Shown here piece by piece: positions 19,898 through 28,708 of a stretch of 64,000 nucleotides of DNA. The stretch comes from Pseudomonas sp. SDI (GTDB taxonomy: Bacteria > Pseudomonadota > Gammaproteobacteria > Pseudomonadales > Pseudomonadaceae): positions 62,001 to 126,000 of the forward strand of contig NZ_QETK01000001.1 of the NCBI RefSeq assembly GCF_003105155.1, given 5' to 3'. Position 1 is the stretch's first letter. Each line of letters begins with the position of its first letter. The translations under genes and the position numbers were made by a program. Under the pieces are notes generated by a model. That model saw only the letters and a list, made by a program, of their open reading frames with translations, was not told where the DNA came from and searched no databases.

Positions 19898-19925
19898 AAA
19901 AAAACCCGGCCTCGGCCGGGTTTTT
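19898..19925. terminator. Bidirectional intrinsic terminator between ohr and efp
   Basis: AAACCCGGCC and GGCCGGGTTT form the stem with a short loop, with A and T runs on the two sides. It lies between convergent genes. Confidence 0.9.
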
Positions 19926-19939
19926 CGCGAACGCCAGAA

Positions 19940-20509
19940 TTACTTGGCGCGGCCCTTGTAGGAACCACCTTCGCGGGTATCGATCTCGATCATGTCGCCG
20001 ATTTCGATGAAGTCGGCAACGCTCAGCTCGGTGCCGTTCTTCAGTTTGGCAGGCTTCATGACCTTGCCGGAAGTGTCACCGCGAGCGGAACCTTCGGTGT
20101 AGTCAACCTGACGCACGATGGTGGTCGGCAGCTCAACCGAAACCAGGCGACCTTCGAAGAACACGGCTTCGCAGACGTCGGTCATGCCTTCTTCGATGAA
20201 CGGCAGAACAGCCTCGATGTCTTCAGAGTTCAGCTCGTACATGGTGTAGTCGGTAGTGTCCATGAACGTGTAGGTATCGCCGCTGATGAACGACAGGGTC
20301 GCTTCTTTGCGATCCAGGATCACGTCGTCCAGCTTGTCGTCGGCCGAGTAGACAGTTTCAGTCTTGTAGCCGGTCAGCAGGTTCTTCAGCTTGGTTTTCA
20401 TGATCGCGCTGTTACGGCCCGATTTGGTGAACTCAGCTTTCTGAACCAGCCACGGGTCGTTGTCGATCCGCAGGACGGTACCGGGTTTCAGTTCTTTACC
20501 AGTTTTCAT
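19940..20509 (-). CDS. efp: Translation elongation factor P
   Basis: A 189-aa EF-P that relieves ribosome stalling at polyproline. The KOW-like N-domain carries the modification site as Arg32 in FTKSGRNSA, the hallmark of the EarP/rhamnosylation subfamily rather than the lysine type. The two OB domains and the C-terminal [19 protein letters not shown] are intact. It lies 48 bp downstream of earP on the same strand, so target and modifier are probably co-transcribed. Confidence 0.98.
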   Translation of the reverse strand: MKTGKELKPGTVLRIDNDPWLVQKAEFTKSGRNSAIMKTKLKNLLTGYKTETVYSADDKLDDVILDRKEATLSFISGDTYTFMDTTDYTMYELNSEDIEAVLPFIEEGMTDVCEAVFFEGRLVSVELPTTIVRQVDYTEGSARGDTSGKVMKPAKLKNGTELSVADFIEIGDMIEIDTREGGSYKGRAK

Positions 20510-20557
20510 TGCGTGATATCCGAATTTGGATGGATTTACAAAAATCGAGGCCGCGTA

Positions 20558-21691
20558 TCATAGCCAATTTCGGTAAAACTGTACCAGCGCTGCGGCAAGG
20601 TCCGGCTGAGCGGCTTGCACCGCGCACCAGCGTTCGGCGTGCGCGCTGAGCTCCGGCCAGTGCGCCAGCAGTTGATTCCAGGCCTGGCCCATGTCGCGGT
20701 CCATGTTCCAGGCACGCCACAGATCGACCAGTGCCGCCTTGGCGGCGGGCGACAAACCGACCACGTAGTGATCGAGAAACGCCTCGAGTTTTTCCCAGTG
20801 GGCATATTCTTCCTGCACATAAATGTGCCAGAGCAACGGGCGCCCGGCCCATTGCGCGCGCACGAAAGAATCTTCGCCGCGCACCGCATTGAATTCACAG
20901 CTCCAGAGCAAGCGGTCGTACTCGTCCTGGCTGACGAACGGCAGCACCTGCACGGTCAGCGCCCCGCGCTGCGCGGTAGCGCCGACACTCAGCGGGTCGT
21001 CGCCGAGCCAGCGGCGCAGGTCGCCGAGTATCCGTCCTTCCGGTACCAGCAGGTGGTTGGCGCGATCATCGGCGGCCAGCGCATCGAGCCAGCTGGCCAG
21101 CCCCGGGTTCTCGTAGGCAAACAGCGAGATCAGCCGCGCGCCCGCCTGCGCCTGCACGCCAAGGCTCGTGAGAAACGCCTGGCGCGCCTGCGGGTCCTGC
21201 TCAAAAGCGCGCCGCCGCGCCAGCAGGTCGGCCTCGCGCAGCAGGCCGCCGGTTTTGGCGGTAAAACCGGGGAAGAAAAACACCTTGCGCAGGCCGTTGG
21301 GCTGCGGCGACGGCAGCCCGTGGCAACCTTCGACCCAGTCTTCGGCACTGAGGTAATCCAGGTTCAGCCACAGCGCCGGGGTGGCGCGCGTGCGCATGGC
21401 CTCGACATACGCAGCCGGCAACTGGCAGGCAAAGGCGCCGATCACCACGTCGGCAACCACTGTCGGTTGCCAGGTCGTCGACCACTGGCGCACCTCAACG
21501 CCCTGCTGCCACTGCTGCGCGGCCTCGACATCGGCTGTCGGGCACAAGCGCACGAAGGCGTTCAGGTCGTCGACCCACAGGCGCACCTGCAGATTATGCT
21601 CAGCCACCAGTTGCCGGGCCAGACGCCAGGTCACGCCAATGTCGCCATAGTTGTCGACGACGCAGCAGAAGATATCCCAGGAAGCTTTCAT
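20558..21691 (-). CDS. earP: EF-P arginine rhamnosyltransferase EarP
   Basis: A 377-aa GT-B glycosyltransferase that transfers rhamnose from dTDP-beta-L-rhamnose to EF-P Arg32. The N-terminal WDIFCCVVDNYGDIGVTWRL contains the conserved catalytic Asp residues; the C-terminal FNAVRGEDSFVRAQWAGRP is the nucleotide-sugar binding segment with Arg, Glu and Asp. The ATG at 21691 is chosen over a 45-residue upstream extension that is not family-like. It is upstream of efp and divergent from the membrane protein gene at 21825. Confidence 0.96.
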   Translation of the reverse strand: MKASWDIFCCVVDNYGDIGVTWRLARQLVAEHNLQVRLWVDDLNAFVRLCPTADVEAAQQWQQGVEVRQWSTTWQPTVVADVVIGAFACQLPAAYVEAMRTRATPALWLNLDYLSAEDWVEGCHGLPSPQPNGLRKVFFFPGFTAKTGGLLREADLLARRRAFEQDPQARQAFLTSLGVQAQAGARLISLFAYENPGLASWLDALAADDRANHLLVPEGRILGDLRRWLGDDPLSVGATAQRGALTVQVLPFVSQDEYDRLLWSCEFNAVRGEDSFVRAQWAGRPLLWHIYVQEEYAHWEKLEAFLDHYVVGLSPAAKAALVDLWRAWNMDRDMGQAWNQLLAHWPELSAHAERWCAVQAAQPDLAAALVQFYRNWL

Positions 21692-21824
21692 GTCGGGCCC
21701 TCTTGCGCCGCAGGTGAAAAATCGCCGATTGTCCGGGTAAACGCGCGCTGGCGACAGTGCCAGCGCTGAATAAAACCCTGCGGGCATGCGACAATCGCGG
21801 CCTTGCCCTGGCCAGGAGGCTGTC

Positions 21825-22244
21825 ATGCCTTACCGTGCACGTCGGCGCGCACTGCGCGTCACCTTCAATCCTGTGTCGCTGATTGTCAGCGTAGCCGTCG
21901 GCCTCTGGCTCGGCGCGGTCGCCATCGGCGTGAGCCTGTGGCTGCTCGGGCAGTACCTGCCGCAGGTGCAACAACCACTGCGTGATGCCATTGCCCCGCC
22001 GGCAGCCCCCGTTGCCCCGGTCGCCCCAGCGCCATATGGCGCCGCGGAACAGACACCGGAGCAGAACCGCATGTTCGAGCAATACCAGCAGATCCTCCGC
22101 CAGCAGCAGGTCGAGCACGCCGAACAACAGATGCAGGGCGACCCGCGCAACCTGTCCAAGCCTGCCTGCCAGTTCTGGTTGCAACAGAACCGCACGGCAC
22201 CCACCGAGAAAAGCCGGGCCAATGTCCTTGAGTTCTGCCACTGA
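21825..22244 (+). CDS. Conserved membrane-anchored protein
   Basis: A 139-aa protein with a basic N-terminus (MPYRARRRALRV), one TM helix at about residues 14-40 (LIVSVAVGLWLGAVAIGV), and a Pro/Ala-rich then Gln-rich tail that contains two cysteines (CQFWLQQNRT and the penultimate residue). It is probably inner-membrane anchored with a periplasmic helical domain. I know no named family. ATG at 21825 with AGGAGG upstream. It overlaps or abuts the following Gre-like gene (1-nt gap), so they form an operon. Confidence 0.78.
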   Translation: MPYRARRRALRVTFNPVSLIVSVAVGLWLGAVAIGVSLWLLGQYLPQVQQPLRDAIAPPAAPVAPVAPAPYGAAEQTPEQNRMFEQYQQILRQQQVEHAEQQMQGDPRNLSKPACQFWLQQNRTAPTEKSRANVLEFCH

Positions 22245-22245
22245 A

Positions 22246-22728
22246 ATGACCAAGCCTGAACTGCTGCAGCGCATCATCGAGCGCCTGGGCGTGGATTTCG
22301 ACATGATCCAGCGCGCCGCGCAGACCGCCTACGAGGCGGCCACGGCGGAAGAAAACATCGCCGAGAACAAATACGACACGTTGGGCCTGGAGGCCTCGTA
22401 CCTGGCCACCGGACAAGCACGGCGCATGGAGGAGATTCGTCTGGCGAAACTGGCGTATCAGCAGTTGAGCCTGCGCGACTATGACCCGCAGCGCGGGGTG
22501 CAGGTGAGCAATCTGGTGCTGCTGGAGGACCTGGAGGGCGCGGTGCAACGGCTGTTTCTCGGGCCGGAGGCGGCGGGCCTGAAGATTGCCGAAGGCGCCG
22601 AACTGATCACCGTGATCACCCCGCGCTCGCCGCTGGGGCAGAGTTTGCTCGGCAAGGTGGAAGGCGATGAGATCGAATTACTGCTGGAGAGCGGGCGGCG
22701 GACGTATGAGGTTATCAAGGTCAGCTGA
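22246..22728 (+). CDS. GreA/GreB C-terminal-domain protein
   Basis: A 160-aa protein with an N-terminal helical region (residues 1-70) and a C-terminal FKBP-like GreA/GreB/Rnk domain: SNLVLLEDLEGAVQRLFLG, then VITPRSPLGQSLLGKVEGDE, which is the Gre C-domain signature. It probably binds RNA polymerase, but the N-terminal coiled coil differs from GreA. I start at the ATG at 22246, just after the upstream stop; an ATG at 22222 inside the previous gene is an alternative that adds 8 residues. Confidence 0.83.
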   Translation: MTKPELLQRIIERLGVDFDMIQRAAQTAYEAATAEENIAENKYDTLGLEASYLATGQARRMEEIRLAKLAYQQLSLRDYDPQRGVQVSNLVLLEDLEGAVQRLFLGPEAAGLKIAEGAELITVITPRSPLGQSLLGKVEGDEIELLLESGRRTYEVIKVS

Positions 22729-22732
22729 ACAG

Positions 22733-22860
22733 CATCGAACCGCTGCGCCAGCCCCTGCGCAGCGAACTGCTCGATGATGAAATCGACGAACACTCGGGTC
22801 TTCCCCAGCAATAATTTGTGCTGGGCGTACTACAGCGCAATGGTGCCGTCATCCACATAG
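22733..22860 (-). pseudogene. C-terminal remnant of a LysR-family regulator
   Basis: Read on the minus strand, the stretch encodes NYVDDGTIAL, an in-frame TAG, then YAQHKLLLGKTRVFVDFI and IEQFAAQGLAQRFDA, which is the typical C-terminal end of a LysR regulator (the KTRVFVDFI motif). The frame has an internal stop, no start, and lost its own stop by running into the Gre-like gene. Its N-terminal partner is found 1.7 kb away at 24582-24678, on the other side of the bacteriocin genes. Confidence 0.75.
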
Positions 22861-22938
22861 TTGTGTGCTGACGGCGGAGATTGCCCCCAAAGCCACGGAG
22901 TACGGCGAGCGCAGGTAGCTCCGCATCCTGAAGGCTTA

Positions 22939-23202
22939 CTAGGAGCCGGCCTTAAAACCGGGAAGGCCATTGGCTTCACGCCATTTCTTGATGGTATTGG
23001 TAATGCCTTCGGCAGAGTCATCTGCACCGTCCTCAGGATAATAAATTAAGTCGGTGCCATCGGGATGCTCTGAAATTCTTCTGAATTGATCCAAAAGGTC
23101 GCCCAGGACTTCGTCCGAGGCACCATTGTCGTTGGCCGCAAATAGCTCCTCCACAAAGTGAATGAACTGAGCCTCGGTGTAGTCGGAAATGCTCTTTTCC
23201 AT
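22939..23202 (-). CDS. Colicin E9/pyocin-type DNase immunity protein
   Basis: An 87-aa acidic cytoplasmic protein that closely matches the Im2/Im7/Im8/Im9 family: SISDYTEAQFIHFVEELF at the N-terminus, the toxin-binding core EHPDGTDLIYYPEDGADDS, and the ending WREANGLPGFK. It binds and blocks the HNH DNase domain of the cognate bacteriocin. It begins 6 bp after the toxin stop on the same strand, the usual operon order. The frame is intact although the toxin gene is frameshifted. Confidence 0.95.
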   Translation of the reverse strand: MEKSISDYTEAQFIHFVEELFAANDNGASDEVLGDLLDQFRRISEHPDGTDLIYYPEDGADDSAEGITNTIKKWREANGLPGFKAGS

Positions 23203-23208
23203 AGGTAG

Positions 23209-24526
23209 TTACCGGTGAAGGTTGATATGGTTTTTTGGAGTATTGACTCGGAGGTTATCCACGTCATAGACAGCCCCCCCATCGACGATGCGTTCAATGT
23301 GGTGCAGCTCAAAAGTATTTCTTTTCCCAACAGTGTCTTTATCGCGGGCATTGGGGGCATAACCGTTCTGCATACGCTTTACATTTCGCTGAACGAACTG
23401 ACTCAGCAGCTCAGGATCATTCCCAACCTCGACCCAGAAGGCTTTTCGGAGCGCATCAAAGTTTGAGAATTCGCGCCCTCTAAGCCTGTCAGCAATTCGT
23501 GTTGGGATCGGCGCCCCTAGCCCAGCGCTTGCCCCGGCCAACCATATCCCGATCACATCCTGGCCGATGCCAGTGACGACGCCAGGCTCATTCCGAACGC
23601 TGATTGATAGATAGATTGGCGCTATTTCAGGCTTAGTCGGAAACCAAATTATCGCGTCCTGGTAGTCCGTGGGATGCACCGGATTGACCAGGACTTTATT
23701 GGACTGCTCAGTGGGCGGATACACCCATACCGCCGGTAGTTTCGGAGCACCTTCAAGCGCAGGGATACCCAACTGGCTAGGGTCGGCAACTGGCGTCCAA
23801 ATCACTTCAATGCCCTGCCCCAGATCGGCCACAAATTGCTCGCCGCGTGGCGTGGCGGCAATGACCTTGGCGCTCTCCCATTCAGATTTACGGCCCGTGT
23901 AAAAGCCGTAGGCATTGATTGTGTCCGCTGACAACTGTTGGACATGCAGGCGGACACGGGTACGCCCCACGCTTAGCGCGTGGTATTGCTCGTTGGTGTA
24001 GAAGGCGCTGTCAGCCGAGGTTGTATTGGGCAACAGCATGCCGATGGTGCCAACCACAGCGCCTGCCATCAGCATAGCGCTCCCTTCGATCAAGCCCAGG
24101 GACAGAGTGCCGCCTAATCGAGAGGCGATGGCGGTTGCAGTCGTCGAGCTACCAATCAGTTGTAAGGGTGTGCCACCGGCCTTGATTGCCGTACCTGTGC
24201 CTAAAACGGCCCAGTCGCCATAATCTTTCAGCTGTTCGAGTGGAACGAACCCACCAGGATTGTTGTGATCTACTACGCCGTCGGGCAGGTTGCAGGACAT
24301 TTGCAAAAATGTACCCACGGCAGTTTTTGTCCTTTTGGCTCGTTTCCCGCTCTCGTGCAGCGTGTAAGCGCGCCTCAGCCGCCTCATAGGCTGTCTTGTT
24401 CGCGGCGACTGCCCGCTCCCAGTTTCCTTGTAGATCCTCTGGTGGTGCAGGTTCTTGTCGCTTCGCATCAAGCCACTGTTGGTAACACACCTTGCAGTGG
24501 TGACCTGCATATTGATCGCTAGCCAT
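23209..24526 (-). pseudogene. S-type pyocin/colicin-like HNH DNase, frameshifted
   Basis: The reconstructed product is about 438 aa. Codons 1-76 from the ATG at 24526 (MASDQYAGHHCKVC, then a helical segment, ending NCRGYIFAN) are in one frame. One extra base at about 24298 shifts the frame, and the rest continues as SCNLPDGVVDHNNPGGFVP in another frame to the stop at 23209. The middle has a Gly/Ala hydrophobic stretch and the S-type pyocin domain. The end is a colicin E9-like HNH nuclease with FELHHIERI and a tail HINLHR: His408, His409, His433 and His437 keep the E9 spacing (102, 103, 127, 131). It is shorter than classical S pyocins (over 600 aa) and has no obvious receptor-binding domain. 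The shift could be a sequencing error. Confidence 0.88.
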
Positions 24527-24581
24527 AGACCGCCCTGTTATTGAGCCTAGTTATGCTGCATTGAGGTCATAGCTTCGCCCC

Positions 24582-24678
24582 TAAGTGCCGACGGCACCAC
24601 ATGGCAACGCTCGGCGGCGCGGGTGAAGCTGTCTGTGTCGGCAACGGCCAGGGCATATTCCAGTGGCTTGAAGTTCAT
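24582..24678 (-). pseudogene. N-terminal remnant of a LysR-family regulator
   Basis: From the ATG at 24678 the minus strand reads MNFKPLEYALAVADTDSF then TRAAERCHVVPSAL, an exact LysR helix-turn-helix N-terminus of the OxyR/CysB-like kind, and then diverges abruptly at about 24582. This pairs with the C-terminal remnant at 22733-22860. The regulator gene was originally divergent from the MFS gene at 24781, the common LysR arrangement. Confidence 0.78.
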
Positions 24679-24780
24679 GACTTATCTGTTTTAGAGATGA
24701 ATTCGATGAGAACGATACATTGGCGTCATGCTAGTGCATTTTCGATACTGGGCACTCCTACCCCTGAAGCGAGACGGTCC

Positions 24781-25971
24781 ATGGCCACCTCATCCGCCCC
24801 ACTGAGTCGCGCACTGATCCTGCTGATGGCGACCGCCGTCGGCCTGGCCGTGGCCAGCAACTATTACGCGCAGCCGTTGCTGCATAGCATTGCCGAGCAT
24901 TTGCACCTGAGCACGGCGGCGGCCGGCAGCATTGTCGTGGCGGCGCAGCTCAGTTACGGCGCGGGCCTTCTACTGCTGGCGCCGCTGGGCGACCTGTTCG
25001 AACAGCGCCGGTTGATTGTCACGATGATTGCCATCAGCACCCTCGGCCTGCTGATCAGCGCCTTTGCCCCGAGTCTGCCGTGGTTGCTGGTGGGAACGGC
25101 GCTGACCGGGCTGTTCTCGGTGGTAGCCCAGGTGCTGGTGCCGATGGCGGCGGGCCTGAGCGATCCGCAGCAACGCGGGCGGGTGGTCGGCACGCTGATG
25201 AGCGGCTTGTTGCTGGGGATCCTGCTGGCGCGCACAGCCGCAGGTTTCATGGCCAGCCTGGGTGACTGGCGCAGTATCTACCTGCTGGCGGCGGGATTGA
25301 TGGCGCTGAGTGCGATGGCCCTGTACCGCGCCTTGCCGGAGCGCCGGCAGCATGCCGGGCTGGGCTATCCGGCGCTGATCGGCTCAGTGTTTCGGCTGTT
25401 CATCGATGAACCGGTGCTGCGCTTGCGTTCGCTGATGGGGCTGTTGGCGTTCTGCCTGTTTGCGCTGTTCTGGACGCCGCTGGCGTTCCTGTTGTCGGCC
25501 GAGCCGTACCAGTATTCGGACGCGGCGATCGGCCTGTTCGGTCTGGCCGGCGCTGCCGGGGCGCTGGCAGCGACCTGGGCCGGGCGTCTGGCGGATCGCG
25601 GCAAAGGTAACCTGGGGACCACGGTGGGGCTGCTGGCATTGTTGCTGTCGTGGGTACCGCTGGCGTTTGCGCAGTCATCACTGCTGGCGTTGCTGGTGGG
25701 GGTGCTGGTGCTCGACCTGGCGGTGCAGCTGGTGCATGTGAGTAACCAGAACGCGGTGATCGCTCTGCGGCCGGAAGCGCGCAATCGCTTGAATGCGGGG
25801 TACATCACTTGCTACTTCATTGGCGGCGCGCTGGGCTCGTTGCTGGGGACGCAACTGTTCCAGTCGCATGGCTGGATGGGGATTGTCCTGGCCGGGTTTG
25901 CGATTGCCGGGATTGCCCTGGGGGTCTGGGGGCTGGCGGGGCGCAAGATGGCGCGGGTGGAAATCGCGTAG
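24781..25971 (+). CDS. MFS transporter (drug/metabolite exporter type)
   Basis: A 396-aa transporter with 12 predicted TM helices. The N-half has SNYYAQPLLHSIAEHL and the loop 2-3 signature LLLAPLGDLFEQRRLIV; the C-half has a second set of six TMs. It belongs to the Bcr/CmlA/arabinose-exporter-like group; substrate unknown. The ATG at 24781 is the only one that gives a sensible start before TM1. The upstream region kept the divergent regulator's N-terminal fragment, so its specific control has probably been lost. Confidence 0.9.
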   Translation: MATSSAPLSRALILLMATAVGLAVASNYYAQPLLHSIAEHLHLSTAAAGSIVVAAQLSYGAGLLLLAPLGDLFEQRRLIVTMIAISTLGLLISAFAPSLPWLLVGTALTGLFSVVAQVLVPMAAGLSDPQQRGRVVGTLMSGLLLGILLARTAAGFMASLGDWRSIYLLAAGLMALSAMALYRALPERRQHAGLGYPALIGSVFRLFIDEPVLRLRSLMGLLAFCLFALFWTPLAFLLSAEPYQYSDAAIGLFGLAGAAGALAATWAGRLADRGKGNLGTTVGLLALLLSWVPLAFAQSSLLALLVGVLVLDLAVQLVHVSNQNAVIALRPEARNRLNAGYITCYFIGGALGSLLGTQLFQSHGWMGIVLAGFAIAGIALGVWGLAGRKMARVEIA

Positions 25972-26007
25972 GCCCCTATCGCGGGGCGACCCGACTCATC
26001 CGGTGAT

Positions 26008-26024
26008 CGACTGCAAAGCAGTCG
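26008..26024. terminator. Hairpin between the convergent MFS and aprF genes
   Basis: A perfect 7-bp stem CGACTGC/GCAGTCG with an AAA loop lies 8 bp beyond the aprF stop. There is no T run, so termination efficiency is doubtful. Confidence 0.4.
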
Positions 26025-26031
26025 CTAGGTT

Positions 26032-27369
26032 TCAGCGCAAAAACGCCTCATCCACCCGCGCCAGGTGCTCCTCGCGCAAGGTTCCGGCGTAGTAATGCAG
26101 TTTGATCCACGCCAGCAGGTAGTCATACCGCGCCTGCGCCAGATCGCGCCGGGTAGTCGCCAGTTGCTGCTCGGCATTCAGCACATCCAGATTGACCCGC
26201 TCGCCACCGAGCACGCTCTGCTGAGTCGACACCACCAACGCCTGCGCCGAGGTCAGCGCGCGCTGATACGCCTTCAACCGCGCCACCCCCGAGACACAGG
26301 CGTTGTACTGCCGGCGCAGCTCGATCAAGGTCTCCCGCGTCTGCCCTTCCAGCTCATATTCGGCCTGCTGCAGATTGCGGCTGGCCTGGCGCGTCGACGC
26401 CGACACAGCACCGCCGGCAAAGATCGGTACGCTCACCTCGATCCCCACCGTGTTGGTGTCGTAGCGCTGGTTATAGGTGTTGCCGCTGTCCGATTCCATC
26501 CGCCGCGACGTGGCAAACGCGCTCACCCGCGGCAAGTGCCCGGCACGGTTACGCTCCACCTCGTAGTGCGCCACTTCCAGCGCCTGGCGTTGCGACGCCA
26601 GCTCCGGGTTATTGGCCAGCGCCAGCTCCTGCCAGGCCTGGTAGCTCGTCGGCTCCAGACCGAACAAGGCAAAGCCGTCGTTCAGCGGTGCCAACTCGTC
26701 GATGCGTACCGCCGGCTCGCCGGTCAGCGCGCCCAACTCGCGCAGCGACGCATCCAGGTCATCGCGGGCCTGGATCTCGTCGGCATCGGCCAGCTCGAAG
26801 CGTGCCTGCGCTTCCAGAATGTCGGTGCGCGTGCCCTCGCCCTGCTGGAACAATTGCTCGTTCTGCCGGAACTGCTGCCGATAGGCCTGCTTGCTCGCCA
26901 CGCTGATGCCGATCTGGTCCTGGGCAAACAGGGCCTGGGTATAACTGCTCATCACCCGCACCAGCAGTTCCTGACTCTTGCCACGAAACGCCTCGTCGGC
27001 ATACAGCGCCTGCGCCACCCCCTTGCGATAACTGGCATAGGCTTCGTAGTCGAACAACGGCTGCTGCAGGATGAAACTCGACCCATAGCTGTCGTAGCGC
27101 CGATCCTCGCTGCCGCGCCGGCCCTCGCCCAGGTAGGTCGCCTTGGAGTCGTTGCGGCCCTTGTTGTAGTTGTAGGAAATGTTCGGCAGCAGCCCGGCAC
27201 GGCCAATCGCACGGTTTTCCTGGCCGGCCTCGCGCGCCTGGATCGCGCCGAGGAACTGTGGATCCTTGCGCAAGGCCTGCTCATACACCTGGAACGGCCC
27301 CATGGCCTGCGCCGCCGTTGCCACACCCAGGGCGAACGTCGTCATCAGCCCGGTCATCAAGCACTTCAT
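26032..27369 (-). CDS. aprF: AprF, TolC-family outer-membrane channel of the alkaline protease secretion system
   Basis: A 445-aa outer-membrane factor that forms the exit duct for AprA. A signal peptide (MKCLMTGLMTTFALGVATAAQA) covers residues 1-22, and the two OEP repeats of TolC span about 25-230 and 235-440, including DYEAYASYRKGVAQA and NLQQAEYELEGQTRETLIELRR. Translation starts at the ATG at 27369; a GTG one codon earlier is possible. It is the last gene of aprDEF, 10 bp after aprE. Confidence 0.93.
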   Translation of the reverse strand: MKCLMTGLMTTFALGVATAAQAMGPFQVYEQALRKDPQFLGAIQAREAGQENRAIGRAGLLPNISYNYNKGRNDSKATYLGEGRRGSEDRRYDSYGSSFILQQPLFDYEAYASYRKGVAQALYADEAFRGKSQELLVRVMSSYTQALFAQDQIGISVASKQAYRQQFRQNEQLFQQGEGTRTDILEAQARFELADADEIQARDDLDASLRELGALTGEPAVRIDELAPLNDGFALFGLEPTSYQAWQELALANNPELASQRQALEVAHYEVERNRAGHLPRVSAFATSRRMESDSGNTYNQRYDTNTVGIEVSVPIFAGGAVSASTRQASRNLQQAEYELEGQTRETLIELRRQYNACVSGVARLKAYQRALTSAQALVVSTQQSVLGGERVNLDVLNAEQQLATTRRDLAQARYDYLLAWIKLHYYAGTLREEHLARVDEAFLR

Positions 27370-27379
27370 CACAGGCGTC

Positions 27380-28708
27380 CTATTGTTCGGTCAATGCGGT
27401 GCCGGCGCGGTCGAGCAACGGCTTGAACAGGTAGTTGAGCAGCGAGCGTTCGCCGGTACGCACGAACAGCTCGGCGGGCATGCCCGGCTTGATCACCAGA
27501 CCATCGAGACGGGCCAGCGCTTGCTCGCTGACGCTGCTGCGCAGCACGTAGTACGGCTGGCCGGTTTTCTCGTCGATCAACTGGTCGGCGGAGATCAGCG
27601 CCACTTCGCCCGTCACCCGCGGCGTGCTGCTCTGGTTGAAGGCGGTGAACAAGATATCCACTGGCAACTGCGGCGCGACCTTATCCACCAGGTTGACCGG
27701 CAAATGCCCTTCCACTTCCAGTGCGGTGCCCTGCGGCACCACTTCCAGCAGGGTTTCGCCCGCCCGCACCACCGCGCCTTCGGTGTGCACACCGAGGTTC
27801 ACTGCGATGCCGGCGGCCGGCGCGACGATCTCGCTGTGCTGCAACTCGAACGACGCCGACGTCAGCTGCTGCTCAAGGGTTACGCTTTTGAGCTGGGCCT
27901 CGGCGAGCTGACCGCGCACTTCCTTCTGGTATTCCTCCTGACGCTGCTGCAGGTTCAGCCGCGCCTCGACAATGCCCTGCTCCAATCGCGCACTGTCGCC
28001 ACTGTTCTGCGCGAGGTCGCGCTGCACCTGGGACAGTTGCCGCTGGTAGTCGAGCAAGCGGTTGCGCGGGATATAGCCATTGCTGGCCAGCGGCTTGAGG
28101 TTCTCCAACTGCTCGCGCAACGACGCCGCCTGCGCCTCCAGATCGCCGCGGGCCCGACGCATGCCGGCCAGTTGGGCAACGCTACCGTCGATGCTCGCGC
28201 GCAAGCCAGCCTGCTCGCGGGCCTGGGCTTCGCGGCGGCTACTGAACAGTTGCCGCTGGCTTTCCAGCACCAGGCTCAATTGCGGATCGGGGTCGCGACT
28301 CAGCGCTTCGGGGAAGGCAATCGCCGTACGGTTGTCGCGCTCGCTCTGCCAGCGCGCCAGGCTGGCCCAGGCCAGCCGGTACTGGGCCTGCAGCGATTGC
28401 ACGTCGGCCTGCACCTGGGTCTGGTCGAGACGGAACAACGGCTGGCCCTGCTGCACACGTTGCCCTTCGTGCACCAGGATCCGGCTGACCACGCCGCCGG
28501 CCATCGACTGCACCGCCTTGCGCTTGCCCGAAACCACCACCGTGCCCTGCACGGCAATGCCCTGATCCAGCGGCGCCAGGCTGGCCCAGGCGATAAAGCC
28601 ACCGAAGCCGAGCAGGATCAGCCACCAGCCAAGGCGAACATAGAAACCGGCATCGCGGCCACTGGCCGCTGCCACTACTGCATGGGTCATCTGCGCATCC
28701 TTGCTCAT
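27380..28708 (-). CDS. aprE: AprE, HlyD-family membrane fusion protein
   Basis: A 442-aa periplasmic adaptor linking AprD to AprF. A cytoplasmic tail is followed by one TM helix at about residues 27-47 ([17 protein letters not shown]), a lipoyl/biotinyl-like half motif ([20 protein letters not shown]), a long coiled coil (about 95-285), the second lipoyl half, and a C-terminal beta-barrel ending with [19 protein letters not shown]. The start ATG overlaps the aprD stop by 4 nt (ATGA). Confidence 0.94.
   Translation of the reverse strand: MSKDAQMTHAVVAAASGRDAGFYVRLGWWLILLGFGGFIAWASLAPLDQGIAVQGTVVVSGKRKAVQSMAGGVVSRILVHEGQRVQQGQPLFRLDQTQVQADVQSLQAQYRLAWASLARWQSERDNRTAIAFPEALSRDPDPQLSLVLESQRQLFSSRREAQAREQAGLRASIDGSVAQLAGMRRARGDLEAQAASLREQLENLKPLASNGYIPRNRLLDYQRQLSQVQRDLAQNSGDSARLEQGIVEARLNLQQRQEEYQKEVRGQLAEAQLKSVTLEQQLTSASFELQHSEIVAPAAGIAVNLGVHTEGAVVRAGETLLEVVPQGTALEVEGHLPVNLVDKVAPQLPVDILFTAFNQSSTPRVTGEVALISADQLIDEKTGQPYYVLRSSVSEQALARLDGLVIKPGMPAELFVRTGERSLLNYLFKPLLDRAGTALTEQ

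Noticed and set aside
24290..24310. Programmed ribosomal frameshift in the bacteriocin gene
   Set aside because: No slippery heptamer or downstream pseudoknot is evident at the junction, and programmed shifts are not known in this family; a mutation or sequencing error is simpler.
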